Virus record (IMG/VR): IMGVR_UViG_3300032309_000931 | Location: 1-64,000 of that record | Source: a virus | DNA: 64,000 nt | Strand: one strand, 5' to 3' | Shown: piece after piece, positions 8,117-16,507 of the stretch | Layout of the letters: each line of letters starts with the position of its first letter | Numbering within the stretch: position 1 is the stretch's first letter | Translations under genes and position numbers: made by a program | The notes under the pieces: generated by a model | The model's database searches: none | Told to the model about the DNA's origin: nothing | The model's input: only the letters and a program-made list of their open reading frames with translations

Positions 8117-11100
8117 CGAATACATCCTCCATAATTGTTGTTCCGTCTTTTGTCTTACCAAAAGAGAATTTATATACGTTGCCTTCCCTAATCTTCATAT
8201 ATGCCTTGGCAAATGTAGTTGGGAAGATTGTGATTGAGTGCAGATCTCGTGAAGAGTCTGCCACTACCATTGATGCCATTTTCTTACCAGCTTTAGTAAT
8301 ACGTGGTCTGAATGACACAACCATCATCTGGTCGTCTGTATATGGTAGCATACGGTAATTAAGAATCTTTACAAGACCTGAATCATTACCCTTGATTTCA
8401 TCTGCAGGGATTGCCGTAACAATACGATTATCACTTGCAAGAATAAGATAGGTACGTCCTGCTTCAACCTTAGATTGTTCTTCATCAAAGATACCGATGG
8501 CACCTGTCTTGTCTAGTATCTCTACTCTTGACCAGCCCTTGCCTCGCTTGATGCCCTTGACAATTCCCATAAGAATAAACGAACCCTTTTCCTCGTACTC
8601 TTCAACGTCATTGATAAATGCGTGATAGTGCTGTGGAATTGTTGTGTTGAACTCTGGTAGGTTTAGGTACTCATACAAGTTCTCACGAATCTCTTGGTCG
8701 TTACGAGGCTGGTCTGGGAACGTTGCAGCACCAATCAGACGTAGTGCTGACAATGCACGAGAATTAACTCCGTTGCCCTTACCAAACGAGAACTCTTCAA
8801 GTTCTTTGTATGAGTTGAATGGTCGTGCAGCAATGTACTTCTCAGCAATGTTATCACTAATAAACTTAATACCACTGAGACCGAATCGAATACCCTTGCC
8901 CTCAATCTTGAAGTCAGCATCTGAATCGTTGACGTGTGGTAACTTGATTGGGATACCCATACGCTTTGCTTCGATAAGATACTCTGTACGAGCATCCTTG
9001 TCCTTCTCGTTCTTAAGAAGTGCAAACATAAACTCGATTGGGTAGTAGTACTTGAGCCAAGCAGTCCAGTAGGACAGTGTTGAGTATGCTACAGCGTGGG
9101 ACTTATTGAATGAGTACCCAGCGTGAGCCTCAAAGTCGTGCCACAGTTCTTCTGCCACTTCTGGACGAACGTGCTGAGAAGCACCCTTAACGAATCGCTC
9201 TTTGAACACATCAAACTCACGAGCGTCTTTCTTCTTACCAATGATCTTACGAACCTTGTCAGCTTCTGCCATTGACATACCGCCAAGTTCTGTACACGCA
9301 AGCATAACCTGCTCCTGGTACAAGACACAGCCGTATGTTTCATTCGTAAATGTCTTCATCTTTTCGTGCAAGAATGTAATGCGTTGTTTGCCGTGCTTGC
9401 GAGCAATGTAGTCCTTACCAATGGTGTTCATAGCACCTGGACGGACGAGAGCATTAGAAGCAGCAAGCTCTGCAAAGTTCTTGACACCCATCTTCACCAG
9501 AAGGTTGGTATATGGTGTGGCTTCACACTGGAACACACCCTTAGTGAATCCATCGGACAGCATAGCATAAACATTCTTATCTTCCATATCAATCTTAAGA
9601 AGATCAATGTCTTTGCCTTCACGATCCTTGATGATTGCAAGCGTGTCCTGAAGAACAGATAGTGTCTTGAGACCAAGAGCATCAATCTTAATAAGACCAA
9701 TACGTTCTGCCTCTGTCATATCTACCGCAACAACAGGGATACGCTCTTTAGTTCCTGGTGCTGTGCGTGTCTCCATTGGAGCAAACTTAAAGATAGGCTC
9801 CTTAGATGTAACGACACCTGCAGCGTGAATACCAGTACCACGGATACGACCACGGAGCTGTTCTCCATATTTTTCAATCTCTGGATACTTCTCACGGAAT
9901 TCTGCTGTGGATGATGAAGAGCAATAGTCTTCCCACGTATCAACAAGCTTCATAACCTTATTAACGTCAGGAAGTGGGATATTGAGTACACGAGCAATGT
10001 CTCGCACAACACCCTTATCCTTGAACTGCAAGAACGTAGCAATAGAGGCAACGTGACGGTACTGGCGTACAAGGTAGTCCTTGACTTCTTCACGTCGTGT
10101 ATCCTGAATATCTGTATCAATATCTGGGAAGTCATTACGCTCTGGGTTAATAAATCGGAAGAACAGTAGACCGTGTACGATAGGGTCAATGTCTGTGATA
10201 CCAAGTGAATAACAGAGTAGCGAACCAGCAGACGAACCACGTCCTGGTCCGACCATAATGCCTTCCTTCTTAGCCCAAGCAATCATAGAGCGTACAACGA
10301 GGAAGTATGGACCAAAGTTTTTAGCCTTAATGATCTCTAGCTCTTCGTTGAGGCGGTCAATATATTCCTGGTTCTGGTCTAGCCCCTTAGCCTTTAAGCC
10401 CTCCAGAGCGAGGCTGAGGAGCTCTCCGTCTGGGTCCTGGTACTGTACAGGGAGCAAATCACGATAGTCTTGAATGTCGTAATCCTCAATCTTGTTTACG
10501 ATTTCAATAGTTGCTTCATACATATCCTCACGGTCAATACCCTGAGCTTTCATAGCATTGTGCATCTCTTCATCGGAGAGCAGGTGGATATCAAACTTGT
10601 TAAACGACATTTGACGGTCTTCACCATAAAGGTAGTCCAGCTTGTCCATAAGGTTGTCATACTTCTTTGTACCGTTGTATGTTGCATCTCCAACAGTCTT
10701 GTTTGAGTATGAGTTAAGGATTAGTTTAAGTTCCTGGATTTCTTTCTGACTGGTATCAGAGTGGTGGCAGTCTGGTGTAACGACAGGCTTGATGCCAAAC
10801 TCGTCTGCAAACTCCAAAAGCATTTTATTGACTTCTGCAGGGTTGTGTGGCATTACCTCAATGTAGTAGTCGTCACCGAATGTTTCCTTACACCACTTAA
10901 TGTGTTCTTTGGCATAGGCTAGGTTGTCTGATTCAATTGCCTTAGCCAGTACCCCAGACAAACAGCCAGAGGTAATAATAAGACCTTCTTTATACTGTTC
11001 AAGGATCTTCCAGTCGATGCGAGGCTTCTTGTAGAACCCCTCTGTCCAAGCAAGCTCATTAAGCTTGTTAAGGTTCTCAAGACCTTTTGTATTCTTTGCA

Positions 11101-11387
11101 AGAATGATAAGGTGATTATAGTTAAGATCAAGTGGGTCGTTCTTGTCTTTTTTGTCTGTGTGGTCTAAACGGTCTTTGGTGATGTATCCCTCAATACCAA
11201 GAATTGGTTTAATACCAGCCTCTTTAGCAGAGCGATAAAGCTCACGGTGTCCTGAGAGGCTTCCGTGGTCTGTAATAGCGATGGCTGGCATTCCAAGTGC
11301 AACTGCACGATCCACATATTCCTGTGGTGTAGCAATGCCATCAAAAAGCGAGTAGTGGGTATGAACGTGAAGCCCAGCGTAACTCAT
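8109..11387 (-). CDS. dnaE: DNA polymerase III alpha subunit (DnaE type)
   Basis: This is the 1092-residue replicative polymerase. The N-terminal PHP domain has HVHTHYSLFDG, ITDHGSLSG, ILGIEGYI, ITSGCLSG and TPDCHHSD, so the full set of metal ligands used for proofreading in mycobacterial DnaE1 appears present. The palm shows GPGRGSSAGSLLCY and the catalytic NDFPDIDTDI, with the third acidic region further on. VLYQEQVML and AGYSFNKSHAVAYS are conserved finger and tandem helix-hairpin-helix regions. The C-terminus has an OB-fold-like region (GSFILMGIVKGI). The start has AAGGATT upstream. Confidence 0.96.
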   Translation of the reverse strand: MSYAGLHVHTHYSLFDGIATPQEYVDRAVALGMPAIAITDHGSLSGHRELYRSAKEAGIKPILGIEGYITKDRLDHTDKKDKNDPLDLNYNHLIILAKNTKGLENLNKLNELAWTEGFYKKPRIDWKILEQYKEGLIITSGCLSGVLAKAIESDNLAYAKEHIKWCKETFGDDYYIEVMPHNPAEVNKMLLEFADEFGIKPVVTPDCHHSDTSQKEIQELKLILNSYSNKTVGDATYNGTKKYDNLMDKLDYLYGEDRQMSFNKFDIHLLSDEEMHNAMKAQGIDREDMYEATIEIVNKIEDYDIQDYRDLLPVQYQDPDGELLSLALEGLKAKGLDQNQEYIDRLNEELEIIKAKNFGPYFLVVRSMIAWAKKEGIMVGPGRGSSAGSLLCYSLGITDIDPIVHGLLFFRFINPERNDFPDIDTDIQDTRREEVKDYLVRQYRHVASIATFLQFKDKGVVRDIARVLNIPLPDVNKVMKLVDTWEDYCSSSSTAEFREKYPEIEKYGEQLRGRIRGTGIHAAGVVTSKEPIFKFAPMETRTAPGTKERIPVVAVDMTEAERIGLIKIDALGLKTLSVLQDTLAIIKDREGKDIDLLKIDMEDKNVYAMLSDGFTKGVFQCEATPYTNLLVKMGVKNFAELAASNALVRPGAMNTIGKDYIARKHGKQRITFLHEKMKTFTNETYGCVLYQEQVMLACTELGGMSMAEADKVRKIIGKKKDAREFDVFKERFVKGASQHVRPEVAEELWHDFEAHAGYSFNKSHAVAYSTLSYWTAWLKYYYPIEFMFALLKNEKDKDARTEYLIEAKRMGIPIKLPHVNDSDADFKIEGKGIRFGLSGIKFISDNIAEKYIAARPFNSYKELEEFSFGKGNGVNSRALSALRLIGAATFPDQPRNDQEIRENLYEYLNLPEFNTTIPQHYHAFINDVEEYEEKGSFILMGIVKGIKRGKGWSRVEILDKTGAIGIFDEEQSKVEAGRTYLILASDNRIVTAIPADEIKGNDSGLVKILNYRMLPYTDDQMMVVSFRPRITKAGKKMASMVVADSSRDLHSITIFPTTFAKAYMKIREGNVYKFSFGKTKDGTTIMEDVFDV

Positions 11388-11399
11388 AGAATCCTTACG

Positions 11400-11456
11400 T
11401 TAGAAATGAAAAGTTTAAGGTGGGCAGATTATAGTGATGCCCAGCACTGTGAAATA
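11400..11456 (-). other. Intergenic hairpin between ssb and dnaE
   Basis: The gap contains TGGGCA...TGCCCA, a six-base stem around TCACTATAATC, with TATAAT in the loop. It could be a weak terminator after the ssDNA-binding protein or the -10 box of a dnaE promoter. Neither is proven. Confidence 0.35.
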
Positions 11457-12107
11457 TTACCAGTCAGTGTTTGTTGCTGAGGTAATTGATGGAGCATCGA
11501 AACCGAAGTAGAATGCTTCCTGTTCTGAGTAAGGAATCTCACGAAGAACGTTGTCCAAGTTGTGGAACTCGTGGGTTGACCAGTCGAAAGGCTCTGTGTC
11601 AGGTCCCTTTGGAAGAAGTGTGTAGCTGGTTTCAGTTCCCTGACCATTACGCTTGATCTTCCAAACAACGTTTGAAATACCCTTAGTGTCGTCAAAGTAC
11701 TCCATCAATGTGGGTACGGCAGACTGCTTTGAGATACCTTGTGACCATACAGCCACGTAGGGGTCTTCAAGACCGTCTTCAACGAGGACGTTGCAGTAGA
11801 AGCGGTTACGTGCTCTCCAGCCAGACTTGGGCTCCTTACGAGCCATTTCACAGCCGTAGCAGCGACCTTCCGAATCCATTGTACAAGCAGCCTTACGCTT
11901 GTAGTCCTTTGGGTTGGTGTGTTCTGCAAAGACAACAGCTTCTCCACGACTTTCATCGAAGTAGGGTGAATCTGCATCTAGCTCTTCTACGAAACGAATC
12001 GTAGCAGACTGTCCGTCAGCAAGCTTAAGCCAACGAACCTTTGTTCCTTCGAACTTTGGTTTTTCGAGTAGGGCATTTAGATTTTTAAGTCCCTTAATTG
12101 CACTCAT
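11457..12107 (-). CDS. Probable ssDNA-binding protein
   Basis: The 216-residue product resembles gp32-like single-stranded DNA-binding proteins of large phages. It has a short charged N-terminus, an OB-fold-like core, and an inserted zinc site (CTMDSEGRCYGCEMARKE, with more cysteine at RFYCNVLVEDG). The C-terminus is acidic and aromatic (EAFYFGFDAPS...TDW), as in SSB tails that recruit partners. AAGGAG seven bases upstream supports the start. Position between primase and polymerase fits the role. Confidence 0.82.
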   Translation of the reverse strand: MSAIKGLKNLNALLEKPKFEGTKVRWLKLADGQSATIRFVEELDADSPYFDESRGEAVVFAEHTNPKDYKRKAACTMDSEGRCYGCEMARKEPKSGWRARNRFYCNVLVEDGLEDPYVAVWSQGISKQSAVPTLMEYFDDTKGISNVVWKIKRNGQGTETSYTLLPKGPDTEPFDWSTHEFHNLDNVLREIPYSEQEAFYFGFDAPSITSATNTDW

Positions 12108-12134
12108 AGTTTTCTCCTTGTGTTGTTGAGGTTA

Positions 12135-13079
12135 TCAGTTTAGCATAGATATGATGGTTTTGTCAAATGCCACATCTAGTTTGGCAATATCTTCATCCGT
12201 CATATCTCCGATATCCTTGTATTGTTTTTCTAGTGTGATTACGGATACACGAGAGCCAAGTTTCTCAATGATCTTTGACTTCATATTTCCTCCTGCTTCA
12301 TCATTATCTGCAATAACGATTATGTTATTGAAATACTTCTTAAGCAATTCAATCTGTATGTTGGATACGTTAGAACCTAAAGTTGCTACCGCTGGAAATC
12401 CAACTTGGTCAAGGCGTATGGCATCGAAAGATGATTCGACAACATATACCCTGTCTGCTGTTTTGACCCTATGTAGGTTAAACAGAAGTTTTGATTTAGG
12501 CATACCTGGAGTATTCTTAAACTCCTTGCCCTCAATGGAACGACCCACAAACCCAATTGACATACCGTCTGGAGCTTGCACAGGAATAGTTACCATATCC
12601 TGCTTCTCAGAAAAACCAAGAGCAAACTTCTTTACCGACTGCTCTGTTACTGATCGACCTGCAAAGTATCGCATAGCACGAGGTGATTCTAATGCTTGTG
12701 TGTTTAGTCTCTTAATCAGTAAATCGTCAAACTGCACATAGTCTGGCTTAGTGTAAAGCTGACGGTTAATCTCTGATGTAAGATCTGACTCTGTACCCTT
12801 AGACTTAATAAAGCGTACTGCCTCAAAGTATGTACGACCAGATGTCTTTACTACAACTTCAACTAGATCTGCAACGTGGTGACAGGAAAAACAGAAAAAT
12901 GTTCCATTACGCTTGTCGATTTCACCTGCTGGTGAGCGATGATTAGCGTGAAATGGGCAGAAGATAATGTAATCTGAATCTACTTCTGATTCAATATTTA
13001 TGCCTGATCCTGCAAGGACTCTTTTAATTTGTTCTTGTGTGTAGGAACTATTTGTGTTCCGTCTATTCCTGTTATCCAT
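12135..13079 (-). CDS. DNA primase (DnaG-like, zinc and TOPRIM domains)
   Basis: This 314-residue primase makes RNA primers. The zinc domain has FCPFHANHRSPAG and FFCFSCHHVADL (C-H-C-C ligands, residues about 40-67). The TOPRIM part shows VYVVESSFDAIRL (catalytic Glu) and IIVIADNDEAGG (DxD). It is shorter than bacterial DnaG and lacks an obvious helicase-interaction domain. ATG 13079 has no clear ribosome-binding site and lies 82 bases inside the upstream gene. Confidence 0.93.
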   Translation of the reverse strand: MDNRNRRNTNSSYTQEQIKRVLAGSGINIESEVDSDYIIFCPFHANHRSPAGEIDKRNGTFFCFSCHHVADLVEVVVKTSGRTYFEAVRFIKSKGTESDLTSEINRQLYTKPDYVQFDDLLIKRLNTQALESPRAMRYFAGRSVTEQSVKKFALGFSEKQDMVTIPVQAPDGMSIGFVGRSIEGKEFKNTPGMPKSKLLFNLHRVKTADRVYVVESSFDAIRLDQVGFPAVATLGSNVSNIQIELLKKYFNNIIVIADNDEAGGNMKSKIIEKLGSRVSVITLEKQYKDIGDMTDEDIAKLDVAFDKTIISMLN

Positions 13080-13324
13080 TGTGTTTTATTTTTTCCTAAG
13101 TATGTTCCATATAGTGATAATTGAAATTCAAAGATTTCTTTCTCGTGGTTAAAGAAGATTGTAAAGTCTGGGTCAATATCTAGTCTGGGTGCATACCCAG
13201 TTAAAATCATCTCAGTCTTTAATAGTCTAATATATTCTTGTCTAAGCCTAACAATTGCTGACTCGTCGTGAATAGTGCCATCCAGACCAAATCGTTTGAT
13301 CGGTTTGTGATGTTGATTTTGCAT
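12998..13324 (-). CDS. Hypothetical protein overlapping primase
   Basis: The 108-residue protein has an N-terminal helical region and a middle with aromatic beta-strands (DFTIFFNHEKEIFEFQLSLYGTY). Family unknown. Its last 27 codons overlap the primase gene in another frame, an unusually long overlap for this genome. It starts 13 bases after the helicase gene ends, so it is probably co-expressed with replication genes. Confidence 0.68.
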   Translation of the reverse strand: MQNQHHKPIKRFGLDGTIHDESAIVRLRQEYIRLLKTEMILTGYAPRLDIDPDFTIFFNHEKEIFEFQLSLYGTYLGKNKTQWITGIDGTQIVPTHKNKLKESLQDQA

Positions 13325-13336
13325 ACTCCATTATAA

Positions 13337-14557
13337 CTAGTTATCTTCAAAGTCTTTGTATTTGTACATACCCTTGTCGAAGTCAACCTGAACCATAAAT
13401 TCACCCATAAATCCATTACGGTTCTTACGGAATACGCACTCAATAACATCTGAGTTTGCACCACGACCAAGAGCCATTACCCAGTCAGCATCGTAAGCAA
13501 TCTGACGTGACCACGCTGTTTGACCAAGTGTAGGAACTGTGTCCAACTTGTTTACATCGTCAGGTGTGGCAGACGAGATGGCAATGATAGGGACTTCCTC
13601 AGAGATAGCCATAAGCTTGAGTTCACGAGAAAGGTTCTTCATACGAACAGTCTCATTATCTGACTTCTGGTTTGGTGACATAAGCTGTAGGTAGTCTACA
13701 ATTACAAAATCTGGTTTGTACTGATCAATCTTCCCTCGCATAACCGATGGAGTAACCTCTCCACCAGAATCATTAGAGATAATGTGGAACTCAGGCTTGC
13801 CTTGTAGATTTTTTTGGTGCCAAGACTTAAGCATATCTAGCTCTACCTGACCAGAGGATAGCTTACGGTGAGACCAAAGACCTTCGCCCATAATTGTGTA
13901 GACACGATTACGAACTTCTGTCTCGCTCATTTCAAGGCTTACAACCATAGGTGACTTGCCCTGCTTCCAAGCTTGTACAGCAAAGTAGAGTGACAACCAC
14001 GACTTACCAATACCTGGATAGGCAAGGAATACACCAAGCTGTCCTGGCATAATGCCAGCAGGAAGATAGTTATCAAATCCAGGAAGACCAGTCTTAATAC
14101 CAATCTGTCCTAGCTCATTCTGCTTCTGTACATTCTCATAGTATGCAATAGCATCATCAATGTCTGTAACATCAATATCACGAATTGATGCAGTATTCTT
14201 CTTAAGTTCTGAAGTCATTTGAATTAGTGATTCAAGTGCTTCGGTACCCTTGCCACCCTGCACATCTGCAGCAGTATTACGAAGGATATCCTTGAGGCTA
14301 TCGTTGAGATATTCTGCCTGTAACTCTTCTAGGTGGTGCTTAGTTGCACCTATGCCATCAACAGGCTGAAAGTCACGGAACTTGTCTACTACGAGGGTAA
14401 CAGGTGGGACAGTGCCGTTATGCTCAGAGTAATTCCTAATGAACTGCCATATGTCATTGTGAGTACGAAGAATGTTTTCGACATTCGCCTGGAGTAAAAC
14501 GTGTACTTGCTTGTCTTGTAGTACTGCTGAAATAAGCTTTGCTTCTGAATCATTCAC
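13337..14557 (-). CDS. DnaB-like replicative helicase
   Basis: This is a 406-residue RecA-fold hexameric helicase that unwinds DNA at the fork. Walker A is AYPGIGKSWLSLYF, Walker B is DFVIVDYLQLMSP, and an arginine-finger-like block follows (WSRQIAYDADWVMAL). MVVSLEMSE is typical of the DnaB family. The front (residues 1-130) matches the helical DnaB N-terminal domain in position. It overlaps the next gene by eight bases. Confidence 0.93.
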   Translation of the reverse strand: MNDSEAKLISAVLQDKQVHVLLQANVENILRTHNDIWQFIRNYSEHNGTVPPVTLVVDKFRDFQPVDGIGATKHHLEELQAEYLNDSLKDILRNTAADVQGGKGTEALESLIQMTSELKKNTASIRDIDVTDIDDAIAYYENVQKQNELGQIGIKTGLPGFDNYLPAGIMPGQLGVFLAYPGIGKSWLSLYFAVQAWKQGKSPMVVSLEMSETEVRNRVYTIMGEGLWSHRKLSSGQVELDMLKSWHQKNLQGKPEFHIISNDSGGEVTPSVMRGKIDQYKPDFVIVDYLQLMSPNQKSDNETVRMKNLSRELKLMAISEEVPIIAISSATPDDVNKLDTVPTLGQTAWSRQIAYDADWVMALGRGANSDVIECVFRKNRNGFMGEFMVQVDFDKGMYKYKDFEDN

Positions 14558-14858
14558 TTAACCACTTCCTTGCTTGTTCTCGGCGGATTGCCCTATCAAT
14601 TTGATCATTCTTTTGCATCTCTCGTGCGGAGATAATTGTGTCTGCGTAATTTGTAAAATACTTCCACGTTGGTGTTTGTGCTACGTCAAAGTAGTACTCT
14701 AGCAGGTCGTAGCACATTGGTAGACCATAAGATTCTATCAATGCATCAGCAGCCCACTGCTCTACATTTAGGTTTAATAATGGCTTCATCTCGTGCTTTA
14801 TAATGTAAAGCTTAGAGTATCTACTGAGCAAAGCCATTCGGTCTTTGCGTTCAGCCAT
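14550..14858 (-). CDS. Hypothetical helical protein before the helicase
   Basis: This 102-residue, mostly helical protein (MAERKDRMALLSRYSKLYI at the front, basic C-terminus IRREQARKWLSE) lies directly before the helicase with an eight-base overlap. A helicase loader would be a natural occupant of this position, but I see no specific motif, so that remains a guess. Confidence 0.72.
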   Translation of the reverse strand: MAERKDRMALLSRYSKLYIIKHEMKPLLNLNVEQWAADALIESYGLPMCYDLLEYYFDVAQTPTWKYFTNYADTIISAREMQKNDQIDRAIRREQARKWLSE

Positions 14859-15067
14859 TACTTGCTATCGATCTCGTCTTTTGACTCATTGATCTTTTCA
14901 ACAAGTCGTGCTTCTACAAACTCGTACACACGGTCAAATGCCTGTTGTACGGTTTCTCCCTCACGGCGTGAATCTTCAACGCCTAAGTCAATGCGGAGTG
15001 ATTGAAAGTTACCAAGATTGAGCGTATAGCCCAATGCTATGTTAATCTTTGTGTTTTCGTTTTCCAT
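14858..15067 (-). CDS. Small conserved-looking phage protein, unknown
   Basis: This is a 69-residue protein with a beta-rich front (KINIALGYTLNLGNFQSLRID) and an acidic helical end (QQAFDRVYEFVEARLVEKI). ATG 15067 is chosen because AAGGG lies seven bases upstream; a GTG at 15100 would add 11 residues. The layout resembles small proteins seen next to phage replication genes, but no function is known to me. Confidence 0.75.
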   Translation of the reverse strand: MENENTKINIALGYTLNLGNFQSLRIDLGVEDSRREGETVQQAFDRVYEFVEARLVEKINESKDEIDSK

Positions 15068-15081
15068 CTCATACCCTTCGG

Positions 15082-15603
15082 TTAAATACTTTCGGACCAA
15101 ACAGGAACAAACCTGCCGTCTTCAGTTCTCGTATATGTCAGTATACCATCTCCCATACGCCTTGTCAACTCTTGTGGCGAAGGCGTAATGTCATTAGTAA
15201 CTAACCTGTCTTTTCTTGGTCTACCAATATGGTAGGTAGCAAGTATATCACGAATATCACGCACTTGTGATTCGGAGTAATAGCATCGCACTTGCCAGCC
15301 ACGCTCTCCGCCCTTCTGAGACCCCATAGGCTCTGGGATAACCCCACGTTTCATAAGGCTTGGCATATACTTTTTATGCCTATTTACTAGGATTGCTGTT
15401 TCTCCTACAGTGTAGGCTCTTTCACGATTACGCTTGAAGTCTACAACTAGACAGCTTTCAACCTGATCTTTAGTTATATTATATACGGACATAATTCCGT
15501 TAGATCTGTTGAAGTGGTGTATACGAACTAGGTCACCATTAATAAACCAGACCTTCTTGCTTCCTGGAATGACTGGTGACGAGTTGTATACCTCTCTGTC
15601 CAT
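15082..15603 (-). CDS. Putative DNA-binding protein with a MerR-like segment
   Basis: The 173-residue product contains YTVGETAILVNRHKKYMPSL followed by MKRGVIPEP and a beta-hairpin. This is the helix-turn-helix and wing order of MerR-type or excisionase-like DNA-binding domains. Further on, YYSESQVRDIRDILATYHI fits the next MerR helix. It may be the transcription regulator of the block or act at the replication/virion boundary. TAATG couples it to the virion gene at 15603-16037. Confidence 0.7.
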   Translation of the reverse strand: MDREVYNSSPVIPGSKKVWFINGDLVRIHHFNRSNGIMSVYNITKDQVESCLVVDFKRNRERAYTVGETAILVNRHKKYMPSLMKRGVIPEPMGSQKGGERGWQVRCYYSESQVRDIRDILATYHIGRPRKDRLVTNDITPSPQELTRRMGDGILTYTRTEDGRFVPVWSESI

Positions 15604-16037
15604 TAGACAGGGACACCAACAGCAATAATGTTTACAGACATATTGGAAGTTCCTGCAAGTTCAAACTTAACAAAGCCTTCAATTTTTGCTGTATCAACTG
15701 CAGTGATTACTGCATAAGTATTTTTACTAGCGTCACTAGAGTCTGTAGCAATTGGTGTTACTGTTACAATGGGTGGCAACTTAAATGGAATATCGAAAGT
15801 ATAAGAAAACTTTTGATAGTCGTTAGCCTTTACTGTTGAATTGGTAAGCTTATATTGACCAGTAACAATTTTTACCTCTGAGTTACGAATATTTTTCTTT
15901 CCTTCAGATGTCCATAGAATTGCATAAGCAGAAACATTAATTGCAATTCGATCCCAAAGGGCATTTATTGATTCAACGATTTTATAAATTAGAGATACGT
16001 CAAATGGTTGACCTCGTTGTGGGAGTGGTAGCTTCAT
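15603..16037 (-). CDS. Virion appendage protein, unknown
   Basis: This 144-residue beta-rich protein (FDIPFKLPPIVTVTPIATDS) resembles the H-type-lectin-like domains found at the ends of phage fibres, in which a PPxVxVTP strand is typical. A TGTATAAT box lies seven bases before the ATG and no Shine-Dalgarno sequence is visible, so its mRNA may have only a one-base leader. Confidence 0.72.
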   Translation of the reverse strand: MKLPLPQRGQPFDVSLIYKIVESINALWDRIAINVSAYAILWTSEGKKNIRNSEVKIVTGQYKLTNSTVKANDYQKFSYTFDIPFKLPPIVTVTPIATDSSDASKNTYAVITAVDTAKIEGFVKFELAGTSNMSVNIIAVGVPV

Positions 16038-16044
16038 AGTTTCT

Positions 16045-16052
16045 ATTATACA
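16045..16052 (-). promoter_or_regulatory. Extended -10 promoter before 16037
   Basis: TGTATAAT on the minus strand, ending eight positions from the A of the ATG at 16037. The expected transcript start is within a base or two of the start codon. Confidence 0.5.
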
Positions 16053-16507
16053 CTAAAAGATTCGGTATAAACACCAGTTCCTGGATAAACTTCTATTGTT
16101 GAGCTTAAAGCATTTTCATAGCTTGAGACCTGAACAATAAACTTCACTCTGTTTACGCCACTTGGCTTTGTTATTGAATATGCGTGTACGCTAGATGAAC
16201 CGTGATAAGTATAGCTTGAGTATGAAGACCCATTATTTGTAGAGGTTGCAATAAAAATATCATACTCTGGTCTTAAATTTGCATCATCCCAAGCAAAAGT
16301 AATAACACTACTAGCACTTGTTACCTGACCAGTTACTGCGGTAATAGCAGATCCGTCAATTTCATAAAATGGAGACCAAGACGAAACTCTAGATAAATCA
16401 TCAGTTACAATCCTAAATCTTAAATGATGTTTATTATTTGAGTTTACTTTATTTAGCTGATCTTTAAATATAAAAGCTTTTTTAATGTCTTCTTGTGATC
16501 TAGCCAT
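16046..16507 (-). CDS. Minor tail protein with fibronectin-like fold
   Basis: The 153-residue product has a helical front (SQEDIKKAFIFKDQLNKVN) and a beta-sandwich-like part (FAWDDANLRPEYDIFIATS, VNRVKFIVQVSSYE) resembling a fibronectin type III domain. Such domains are common in tail appendages and may bind carbohydrate weakly. It is coupled to the next gene by TAATG. Confidence 0.72.
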   Translation of the reverse strand: MARSQEDIKKAFIFKDQLNKVNSNNKHHLRFRIVTDDLSRVSSWSPFYEIDGSAITAVTGQVTSASSVITFAWDDANLRPEYDIFIATSTNNGSSYSSYTYHGSSSVHAYSITKPSGVNRVKFIVQVSSYENALSSTIEVYPGTGVYTESFSV

